Source: Flavobacterium sediminilitoris (GTDB taxonomy: Bacteria; Bacteroidota; Bacteroidia; Flavobacteriales; Flavobacteriaceae). From it: a DNA stretch of 64,000 bases. The translations under genes were made by a program, and so were the position numbers. Below, piece after piece: positions 28,212-35,265 of the stretch. The notes under the pieces are model-generated. The model was not told the DNA's origin and did no database searches. It saw only the letters and a list, made by a program, of their open reading frames with translations. How positions within the stretch are numbered: the stretch's first letter is position 1; each line of letters opens with the position of its first letter. The stretch lies in NCBI RefSeq assembly GCF_023008245.1, contig NZ_CP090145.1, forward strand, positions 2,108,001 to 2,172,000. The letters run 5' to 3'.

Positions 28212-28430
28212 TTAATACAATTCTTCACAATAAAAACCTTGGTTGTTTAATATTTTGCATATTGAGTCTGCTTTTAGTTCTTGGGTTTCAACTCGGAGGA
28301 TGTTGTCACAATCCTCCAAATCAAAATTCCAATATTCATTTTTAGTAATTAGATTATTTAAAAATGGTTTTACTGTTTTAATATGACTTTTTTTAGAAAT
28401 AGAAGTTTTAAATACTAAAACTGTTTTCAT
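28212..28430 (-). CDS. Small hypothetical protein next to the DinB gene
   Basis: This 72-residue protein begins MKTVLVFKTSISKKSHIKTV and ends DSICKILNNQGFYCEELY. The beta-alpha-beta-beta-alpha-beta pattern suggests a small ferredoxin-like (HMA-like) fold, but the CxxC metal motif is absent. It lies 15 bp downstream of the DinB gene and is probably co-transcribed. Similar small proteins are common in Flavobacteriaceae, but I know of no assigned function. Confidence 0.7.
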   Translation of the reverse strand: MKTVLVFKTSISKKSHIKTVKPFLNNLITKNEYWNFDLEDCDNILRVETQELKADSICKILNNQGFYCEELY

Positions 28431-28445
28431 GATGTTTATAATTTG

Positions 28446-28943
28446 TTAGCGTTCGTAAAATGCAGGTGGTTCAATGCCTAATGAGCGTAAATAGACATAA
28501 CCTTGTCCTCTGTGGTGTATTTCATTGTCTATAAAATAGAATATTGAAGAATATACAGTTCCTTCATATTGTCCAAATATTTTTATATTTTGTTGAAACT
28601 GTTCTGGTTTAATTTGAGCCCAATATGTGTCAATTTCTTTTGTTGCTTCATCCCATAATTCAAGTATTTTAGCTTTTTTGTTGCCATGTTCAAAATGTTC
28701 ATTAAGAGGAGCTGATTTTCCTGTAGCGATTTCTTTGATACCTGGTCCGGCAATACCTAGAAGTTCCATAATCATTTCAGAGAATGGTCTCATTCCACCT
28801 ATAGTGTGTTTAAAAAAAGCTTCTTCAGGAAAAGCTTCAATAGTTCTTCTCGTTAAGCCTCTGTGTCCTTGCCAGTGATTAATTAAATCTGTTGGCGTAA
28901 TTACTTCATGTGATTTCATGCTTTTGTTTAATGTAGTGTCCAT
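28446..28943 (-). CDS. DinB family protein
   Basis: This 165-residue helical-bundle protein has the DinB pattern LINHWQGHRGLTRRTIEAFP near the N-terminus and SSIFYFIDNEIHHRGQGYVY with His residues near the C-terminus. Together these usually form a metal site. Many members are metal-dependent hydrolases or thiol transferases, often induced by stress. It is divergent from a WYL-type regulator. Two copies of TGACA-N6-TGTCA lie in the shared upstream region, so control by that regulator is likely. Confidence 0.88.
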   Translation of the reverse strand: MDTTLNKSMKSHEVITPTDLINHWQGHRGLTRRTIEAFPEEAFFKHTIGGMRPFSEMIMELLGIAGPGIKEIATGKSAPLNEHFEHGNKKAKILELWDEATKEIDTYWAQIKPEQFQQNIKIFGQYEGTVYSSIFYFIDNEIHHRGQGYVYLRSLGIEPPAFYER

Positions 28944-28987
28944 AATTTTTTGATTTTTAATTCTAATACAAAATTAGGATGGGTAAG

Positions 28988-29003
28988 TGACAGCCCTTTG
29001 TCA
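28988..29003. promoter_or_regulatory. Operator candidate TGACA-N6-TGTCA, copy 1
   Basis: The palindrome TGACAGCCCTTTGTCA lies 45 bp upstream of the DinB start codon. A second copy with the same half-sites and spacing is at 29102-29117, in the region shared with the divergent WYL regulator. Confidence 0.6.
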
Positions 29004-29101
29004 ACAGTGAAAAATATTTTATTTTTTATTTGTAATTCTTTGTAAATCATTGTTTTATGTTTAAAAAAAATAGAAGTGTATATTAGAAAGGATTTTATTG
29101 T

Positions 29102-29117
29102 TGACATAGGGTTGTCA
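29102..29117. promoter_or_regulatory. Operator candidate TGACA-N6-TGTCA, copy 2
   Basis: TGACATAGGGTTGTCA has the same half-sites and 6-nt spacing as the copy at 28988-29003. It lies about 130 bp before the regulator start, so it is placed to allow autoregulation. Confidence 0.6.
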
Positions 29118-29245
29118 TATTCAATGCTTTACTTTGTTCTATATTTATTTCATCACTAATATTGGATATTATGAATAAATTGAAGTCAAAATTTGATTTA
29201 TACTTTTATTTTAAATCCTATCTTTGGGAGATATGTTATGCCATT

Positions 29246-30208
29246 ATGAGTTTAGATTCAGTAAAGCGTTTTGATCGTATTGTAGCAATTTTGGTACAAT
29301 TACAGTCGAAACGAATTGTTAAAGCGCAAGAATTAGCTGATCGATTTCAGGTAAGTTTGCGTACTATTTATAGAGATGTAAGAACATTAGAAGCTTCTGG
29401 AGTACCTATTGTTAGTGAAGCTGGAGTAGGCTATTCTATTATGGATGGTTATCGATTACCTCCAGTGATGTTTACTCGTGAGGAAGCTGGAAGTTTTGTT
29501 GCAGCAGAGAAATTTATGCAAAAATTTGTAGATAAATCTTTAGGTAGTTATCATGAATCTGCTATGTATAAAGTAAAATCAGTGTTGAGAGGAAGTGAGA
29601 AAGATTGGATTTCAGCATTAGAATCGCAAATAATGGTTGATCCGTCTCAAGAACTTTTTAATAAAGATTTACCAAATGCTTTAGAAATTCTTTTTGAGAG
29701 TATAGCGGAGAAAAAACAAGTCTTTTTAAAATATCATTCTTTGAATAGTGAAATGCCTTCTGAGAGAAAAATTGAACCTGTTGGATTGTTTCATGAAAAT
29801 GGTTTTTGGTATGTACTAGGCTATTGTCTTTTTAGAAATGATTACAGACAATTTAGAACAGATAGAATGTTGCAGATTAATAGAACTCATACTCAATTTA
29901 CTATGGAGCATGGTACTATTGACGAGCATAGACAGAAAAAGGAAACGTGTGAGAATACGAAGGTTGTTGTTTTAGTAGATAAAAGTGTAGCACGATATAT
30001 AAATGGAAGTAGAAAGCATTATGGTTTTATTTCAGAAAAGATTAAAGGGAATAATGTAGAAATGACTTTTATGACTTCAGATTTGGAAAATGGTTTTCCA
30101 AGATGGTATCTTATGTTTTGTGATTATGCTACAATTATTGAACCCGAAAGTTTGAAACATCGCATTAGAGAGATATTGAAAGTTGGAGAATCGAAACTTT
30201 TAATTTAA
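29246..30208 (+). CDS. WYL-domain (YafY/DeoR-type HTH) transcriptional regulator
   Basis: I chose ATG 29246 (MSLDSVKRFDRIVAILVQLQ), because the frame from 29162 adds 28 residues not typical of the family. The N-terminal helix-turn-helix AQELADRFQVSLRTIYRDVR is followed by the wing VSEAGVGYSIMDGYRLPPVM. The WYL-like domain in the middle has RKIEPVGLFHENGFWYVLGY. Proteins of this kind bind palindromes and respond to ligands, possibly nucleic acid. It is divergent from the DinB gene with two matching operator candidates between them, a common arrangement for these pairs. Confidence 0.9.
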   Translation: MSLDSVKRFDRIVAILVQLQSKRIVKAQELADRFQVSLRTIYRDVRTLEASGVPIVSEAGVGYSIMDGYRLPPVMFTREEAGSFVAAEKFMQKFVDKSLGSYHESAMYKVKSVLRGSEKDWISALESQIMVDPSQELFNKDLPNALEILFESIAEKKQVFLKYHSLNSEMPSERKIEPVGLFHENGFWYVLGYCLFRNDYRQFRTDRMLQINRTHTQFTMEHGTIDEHRQKKETCENTKVVVLVDKSVARYINGSRKHYGFISEKIKGNNVEMTFMTSDLENGFPRWYLMFCDYATIIEPESLKHRIREILKVGESKLLI

Positions 30209-30285
30209 GAGAGGTTTTTAAGCTCTTTTTTCTGTTACTTTAAAGTAATTTTTAGGTCTGTTTAATTCCTTGGATATGGTTTGTA

Positions 30286-31254
30286 TTAATAATTTGTTTC
30301 ATTTAAAATTGTATTGAATAACTCAACTTGTTTTTTATAAAAGTCATTTGATAATTTACAAGAAAAAAAATCAAAAGCATGTACGGCTCCTTTTATTTCT
30401 AATAGATTAATTGAAACACCTGCTTCTTGCAATTTTAAAGCATAATCCTTTCCTTCATCTTTAAGTGGATCAAATTCGCAAACTACAATAGTTGCAGGAG
30501 GTAAGTTTGTAAAGTTTTTTTCTAATAACGGAACAGCATATTTTAGAGGTTTTTTTATATTTTGTTTTAGGTAATGTTTCCACATCCATTTTGCACTTGT
30601 TCTGGTTTGCATAGGAGCATTTGCTAATTCTTTCATAGATGAGGTTTTTAAGCGATTATCCACAGGTGGATATAATAAATATTGATGCTGTATTTTAACG
30701 TTTTGATTGTCTCTTGCTAAATGACTAATAGAACTTGCAATTGTGGCTCCTGCACTGCTTCCGCCTATTAGTATATTGTTTTTATTTCCGCTTAAATTGT
30801 TTCCATATTCCGATAGCCATAAAAGTGCATCATATCCATCTTCCATTGCTGCAGGAAAAGGATGCTCAGGAGCCAGTCGATAGTCTACAGAAACGATTAA
30901 AGTGTTAATGTCTAATGATAGTTTGAAAAATATAAAGTCATATTGTTCAGGAGTTCCATAGATAAATGCACCTCCATGAAAATAAAGTAATATGGGTAAT
31001 TTTCTTTTCTCTTTGGGTTTGTATATTCTTAATCTGATTTTTCTTGACTTATCAGAAGAAGGAATATAAATGTTTTCAACGTCAAGTTGCTGTGGAATAT
31101 TAAGTGATTCGTCTATTAATGATGAATCCATTTCTTCTTTCCTTATTTTCACAGGATCATTTGCTAATAAGTTTTCATAATCAATATTATTAAAAGGACT
31201 ATTTGTAACAGCTTCCCATAGCTCTTTATCTATATTTTCGATTAGTTGTTGCAT
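30286..31254 (-). CDS. Alpha/beta hydrolase, hormone-sensitive-lipase-type esterase
   Basis: This 322-residue cytoplasmic hydrolase has the oxyanion motif LLYFHGGAFIYG and nucleophile elbow IGGSSAGATIA. The acid-His pair lies in EFDPLKDEGKDYALKLQEAG and GAVHAFDFF. This is the HSL (bacterial esterase family IV) pattern, expected to cleave short-chain esters. It is divergent from an AraC-type regulator 86 bp away, which suggests control by that protein. The natural substrate is unknown. Confidence 0.9.
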   Translation of the reverse strand: MQQLIENIDKELWEAVTNSPFNNIDYENLLANDPVKIRKEEMDSSLIDESLNIPQQLDVENIYIPSSDKSRKIRLRIYKPKEKRKLPILLYFHGGAFIYGTPEQYDFIFFKLSLDINTLIVSVDYRLAPEHPFPAAMEDGYDALLWLSEYGNNLSGNKNNILIGGSSAGATIASSISHLARDNQNVKIQHQYLLYPPVDNRLKTSSMKELANAPMQTRTSAKWMWKHYLKQNIKKPLKYAVPLLEKNFTNLPPATIVVCEFDPLKDEGKDYALKLQEAGVSINLLEIKGAVHAFDFFSCKLSNDFYKKQVELFNTILNETNY

Positions 31255-31340
31255 AGTTTTATAATTTTATTTAGCAAAAATAGACTGATAAAAAACTAAA
31301 AAACAGGTACAATTAAAGGGTGTTTAGGTATTTTTGCAGT

Positions 31341-32171
31341 ATGAGAGAAAATTTGTATCAATCGCTTGAGGTATTTTATGAAAGAGTAGATGAATGTCCA
31401 TTACGAGATAGACAGTTTAATTTTTTTGAATTGGTTTATGTCATATCTGGTTCTGGAAGCTATTCTGTAAATGGAAATAAAGTGATTTATGCTTCTGAGG
31501 ATTTATTTTTAACTACGCCCAATGATTGTCACGAATTTAACTTGGATGGGATGTGTGAGTTTATAGTAATTCGTTTTGGTGAAAATTATATTAAAGAATA
31601 TCAGTGGAAGAGTATAGACCATATTGAATGTTTGTTGTATTATGCATCTCATTTATCAGGTTCTATTTTAGTTAACCATGATGATAAACAAATGGTTAAT
31701 AAGTTAATGCAATATTTACACTGGACTATTGCGCATAATGCAATTTATAATGAAGACTTAAAACGGCATTTGGTAAACGCAGTTATTGTACTTGCAGCAA
31801 GAAATATAGCAATTATTAAACCTCAAAATATTTCTCCAAATGTAGATATGCGAATTTTAAATATTTTAGATTATATTCAAGAGTATATACGTCGCCCAGA
31901 ACTTTTAAAGATTCCTATAATAGCTGAAAAATTTGGATTGTCACCCACTTATCTCGGAAGTTATTTCCGTAAACAATGTGGTGAAACTATTCAGCACTAT
32001 ATTTCTTCCTATAGAATTCGACTAATAGAACATCGATTGCATTTTAGTGATAAAAGGATTCATGAGATTGCAGATGAATTTGGTTTTTCAGATGAAAGTC
32101 ATATTAATAAATTTTTCAAAAGACATAACACGATAAGTCTTAAAGCTTATAGAAATCAAAAAAAGAATTGA
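31341..32171 (+). CDS. AraC-family transcriptional regulator
   Basis: I chose ATG 31341 (MRENLYQSLEVFYERV). The GTG at 31320 would place the likely -7 element inside the gene. The N-terminus is a cupin-like sensor (FELVYVISGSGSYSVNGNKV). The C-terminus has two helix-turn-helix motifs: IPIIAEKFGLSPTYLGSYF and IHEIADEFGFSDESHINKF. TATTTTTG at 31329-31336 fits a -7 box only 4 nt before the start, so the transcript may be leaderless. It is divergent from the esterase gene, its likely target. Confidence 0.9.
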   Translation: MRENLYQSLEVFYERVDECPLRDRQFNFFELVYVISGSGSYSVNGNKVIYASEDLFLTTPNDCHEFNLDGMCEFIVIRFGENYIKEYQWKSIDHIECLLYYASHLSGSILVNHDDKQMVNKLMQYLHWTIAHNAIYNEDLKRHLVNAVIVLAARNIAIIKPQNISPNVDMRILNILDYIQEYIRRPELLKIPIIAEKFGLSPTYLGSYFRKQCGETIQHYISSYRIRLIEHRLHFSDKRIHEIADEFGFSDESHINKFFKRHNTISLKAYRNQKKN

Positions 32172-32463
32172 AAATGTTCTTTGTTAGAGTTTTAATATGA
32201 TGATTTTTCCAAAATAAATATGATTCTTCGTTTTAGTCTTTATAGCTTTTGAAAAGGAGTAAGTTGTATGTGTGTTAATATTCGTTTATAATATTTGGCT
32301 TATAGTTGTTGCATGAATTTATAGCAAAAGATTAGAAGTATAAAATTCCTTGTAGAATTTTCGGAATCCTAAGTAAAACAGACAGACGAAGTAAAATTCA
32401 AAAATACAAGTAAAAACTAGCAATCGTAACGTTTGTTGGCAGATAATTTTATTTTTAGAAAAG

Positions 32464-32588
32464 TTGTGACAATTCTTTTTTATTTTTTTTGTTTTGTCAC
32501 AAAACTGTGACAAAATTATTTTGATGAACATGAATTGTCACAGTTTTGTGACAAAATTATTTTAAGTTAATTGCTTTGTCACAGTTTT
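32464..32588. repeat. Cluster of TGTCACA/TGTGACA inverted repeats
   Basis: Two long palindromes lie at about 32492-32515 and 32535-32556. Each is built from TGTCAC and GTGACA half-sites, with loops AAAACT and AGTTTT that are reverse complements, so the second is an inverted copy of the first. A 17-bp direct repeat (TGTGACAAAATTATTTT) ends each at 32506-32522 and 32547-32563. Single half-sites flank the pair at 32464-32472 and 32575-32588. The region could be an operator array or an RNA hairpin pair. No gene lies within it. Confidence 0.75.
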
Positions 32589-32639
32589 TGATTGGATATA
32601 ATTTAGTAGCATTTAACTTATATAGTGAAAAGAGTATTA

Positions 32640-32880
32640 TGATCGGATGGATTAAAAGCTTACTTACTATGCTAAGAAAATGTCAAGATTTTAAAGTAAA
32701 ATAGTAGAACCTGTATTAGGTACATTGATTAACTTTCTTAGTATGAAAAAAATAAAGAGTAATCGCCCAAGTTCTATCTGTAAAGAAAGTAAAAGCAACT
32801 ACTTTTCTAAAAACACAATTTTACAAGTTAAAAACTGCTTTTTTAAGCTATCCTATTTTTATGAAATTATACTTAACTAA
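32640..32880 (+). pseudogene. Remnant of an IS1182-like transposase C-terminus
   Basis: Broken frames give YAKKMSRF-stop, then KIVEPVLGTLINFLSMKKI, which resembles the conserved VEPVxGTLxNFxxMKRxN block of IS1182-family transposases. About 80 nt on, ATTFLKTQFYKLKTAF resembles the family's final helix. Stops and shifts separate the pieces and no inverted ends are visible. Only the last 80 or so codons of the gene remain. Confidence 0.5.
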
Positions 32881-33268
32881 AGTTTTGTGCAATGAGTATT
32901 TTTACTCAATATAGTTAAAAAAGTCACAAATGATGTCAATTGGAGGCTAACAAAAACTTTATTTTAATGTGGATGTTAATATAAGTTAAAATAGAGTGTT
33001 TTTAGGTTTTTTATCATAAATTGCTTTGTCTCTTTAACATTTTAAAGTATAATATATTCCTAGACTAAGCGTTTTATTTTTAAGATTAAACTCTTTTTAT
33101 AAACGAGTTGATCTTTTCTAATTTATTAGATTACGGTAAAAAATATAATACATTTTAATACTATTAATTTAGTTTTCTTATTGGATTAGGTTTGTATGAT
33201 AATATTTAATAAAGATAAGTATAGGGAGATTAAGAGTTATTGACCAAGATTTTTATTTACTTAATATT
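32881..33268. other. Intergenic region upstream of the first response regulator
   Basis: About 390 bp of very AT-rich DNA without a credible gene. Weak TAnnTTTG-like boxes are present, but I cannot single out a promoter. Confidence 0.5.
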
Positions 33269-33934
33269 ATGATTAAAATTGCTTTAATTGATGATCATGA
33301 ACTTTTTAGAAAAAGTTTGTCTACACTATTGTCTTTTTCAACGAATTTCAATGTTGTTTATGATACAAACGATGGGCTAGCATTTTTAGAATATATAAAA
33401 GAGAATGATGTAGATATTATTTTGTTAGATATTCAAATGCCTATAATAAATGGCTTTGAGTTGTGTAAAATATTGAAAAGTATACAACCAGAAATTAAAA
33501 TTTTGATTGTTTCACAACTCAATTCAAAAGAAGTGACACATCATGTTATGACATGTGGTGCGAACGGATTTTTTAGTAAAAATTCTTCTCCAAATCTTTT
33601 AGAAAATGCTATTGAAAACATAATGGAAAATGATTATTATTTTGATGATGAATTAGGGATTGTTATTAAAGATGCAATTTTATGGGAAAGAAGAGAGGGT
33701 TATACATTAGATTTCTCGGAATCAATTTATTTGTCTGATAGAGAGATTGAAATTATTAATATGGCTTGTGTTGAAATGAGTAGTAAGGAAATAGCAAATA
33801 AGTTGTGTATTAGTACTCGAACGGTTGAAAATCATAGAAAGCGTATAATGGAAAAAACCCGTGCCAAAAATTTTATTGGAGTCATCTTGTTTGCTTTAAA
33901 GATTAACGCTATTACTTTAGATAATTTTAGTTAA
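33269..33934 (+). CDS. NarL/FixJ-type response regulator (LuxR HTH), orphan 1
   Basis: This 221-residue protein has a receiver domain with acidic pair IDDH at 8-9, phospho-acceptor Asp54 in IILLDIQMP and a conserved Ser-Gln (IVSQLN). The LuxR HTH reads LSDREIEIINMACVEMSSKE, continuing IANKLCISTRTVENHRKRIM. No kinase gene lies nearby, so the partner is encoded elsewhere. It is paralogous to the regulator at 34298 and lies upstream of the large-protein operons, whose promoters share palindromic sites that a NarL-type dimer could bind. Confidence 0.92.
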   Translation: MIKIALIDDHELFRKSLSTLLSFSTNFNVVYDTNDGLAFLEYIKENDVDIILLDIQMPIINGFELCKILKSIQPEIKILIVSQLNSKEVTHHVMTCGANGFFSKNSSPNLLENAIENIMENDYYFDDELGIVIKDAILWERREGYTLDFSESIYLSDREIEIINMACVEMSSKEIANKLCISTRTVENHRKRIMEKTRAKNFIGVILFALKINAITLDNFS

Positions 33935-34297
33935 TGGTTGTTCTTCAATGTACAATTTTATAATTAAAAGAGGAAATAAAGATTAATTTTTTTTAAATAT
34001 AAATATCAAATTAGGTATAAATACTCATTGATTTTTAATTATAAAATATATAGTTTTGGAAGAGTCATATTAATAAATAAGTTGTTTTTTCCATGAAAAA
34101 AGTATCGCAATTTTTTTTCAAACTAAGCATACATAAAAAAATAAACTTATTCAAACACTTTTTATAGTCGCTTGAAAAAACTGATTTTTTTACCTACTAA
34201 ATTAAATAAAGGTACGAAAATTGCAATAAAATTCATTACAATAAATTTTTATATAGTGTACTAAAAATTACTTCAATATTAAACCAAATAGCCTCTC
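33935..34297. other. Intergenic region between the two response regulators
   Basis: These 363 bp are AT-rich with no open frame of note and no clear terminator. The separation suggests that the two regulators are transcribed independently. Confidence 0.5.
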
Positions 34298-34963
34298 ATG
34301 ATTAAAATTGCAATCGTAGACGATCATCAAATAGTTAGACAAGGACTTAAAAATCTATTAGAAGTAAGTAAGGATTTTGAAGTAATTACTCAGGCAGCTA
34401 ACGGATTAGAGTTTTTAAAAATTTTGGCAACGGATGCAATACACCCTGATGTGGTATTGTTAGATTTACAAATGCCTACAATGGATGGATATGAAACTAG
34501 TATAAAGCTCAAAGAAAAATATTCTCAAATTAAAATTATTATTTTATCACAGCGTGAAACAAAAGAAAGTATAAAAAAAGTCTTTTTAGCAGGAGCTAAT
34601 GGTTACCTTACAAAGGATACAGATTTTACATCTTTACATCTTGCTATAAATAGAGTTTACAATGAAGATTTTTATTTTGATATGAAATTTTCTAATGTTA
34701 TAAGAGAGGCAATGGTAATTAAAGGAGAAATGTTAAATATTAATCACTTAAAGAAAAGTAGAGAAAAAATACTTTCAGAAAGAGAGATTGAAATTGTAGA
34801 TTTAATTAGTAAGGAATATAATACTGGTGAAATTGCAGACAAATTATGCTTGAATTATAGAACGATTGAGTCACATAGAAAAAGAATAATGACTAAAGTA
34901 GGTGCTAAAAATTTCATTGGTGTCATTATCTTTGCAATTAAAAATGGTTTAATTACTATTTAA
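34298..34963 (+). CDS. NarL/FixJ-type response regulator (LuxR HTH), orphan 2
   Basis: This 221-residue protein has the same length and layout as the regulator at 33269. The receiver has acidic pair VDDH and phospho-acceptor Asp56 in VVLLDLQMP. The LuxR HTH reads LSEREIEIVDLISKEYNTGE, then IADKLCLNYRTIESHRKRIM. The recognition helices differ (STRTVENH against NYRTIESH), so the two may bind related but distinct sites. No histidine kinase is adjacent. It is followed by a terminator and then the first large-protein operon with its palindromic promoter. Confidence 0.92.
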   Translation: MIKIAIVDDHQIVRQGLKNLLEVSKDFEVITQAANGLEFLKILATDAIHPDVVLLDLQMPTMDGYETSIKLKEKYSQIKIIILSQRETKESIKKVFLAGANGYLTKDTDFTSLHLAINRVYNEDFYFDMKFSNVIREAMVIKGEMLNINHLKKSREKILSEREIEIVDLISKEYNTGEIADKLCLNYRTIESHRKRIMTKVGAKNFIGVIIFAIKNGLITI

Positions 34964-35128
34964 AGATTATATAGCTACTAATAAAAAGGTAACGATTATA
35001 TAACTATTTTATTTGATAAGCGATTAAAGTCAAATCTATAAATTATAAGAGCAACTTATATTACTCTAAATTTTTCACAAAGCATTAAAACTAAAATGTA
35101 AATTCCATTAAATGTTTTTTCTTATTTT

Positions 35129-35153
35129 AAACCACCTTTTTGGTGGTTTTTTT
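35129..35153 (+). terminator. Terminator after the second response regulator
   Basis: The stem AAACCACC / GGTGGTTT (35129-35136, 35142-35149) with a T5 loop is followed by T residues to 35153. It separates the regulator from the large-protein operon. Confidence 0.85.
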
Positions 35154-35171
35154 ATGCTTTATTTTTATGTA

Positions 35172-35244
35172 TTACGTGTTTACACGTAACGCAAAATTCC
35201 GTGTAAATACGGATTGACAGGAATCATAATAGAAGTTAAATTTA
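35172..35244 (+). promoter_or_regulatory. Double-palindrome promoter P1 of the first large-protein operon
   Basis: Palindrome A TTACGTGTTTACACGTAA (35172-35189) and palindrome B CCGTGTAAATACGG (35199-35212) sit directly before TTGAC (TTG at 35214-35216). A 20-nt gap leads to TAAATTTA (35237-35244), close to the Bacteroidota -7 box but with A for the last G. The block from palindrome A to TTGAC recurs with few changes at 42105-42151. An activator bound here would touch the -33 region. Confidence 0.75.
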
Positions 35245-35265
35245 CTAATCTTTAAAATTCAATTC

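Noticed and set aside
32319..32531. 70-codon minus-strand open frame over the palindrome cluster
   Set aside because: It is made largely of the repeat sequence and has no credible start context or family.
32464..32588. Possible CRISPR array
   Set aside because: Repeats are short, palindromic and irregularly spaced, and no spacer-repeat periodicity or cas gene is present.
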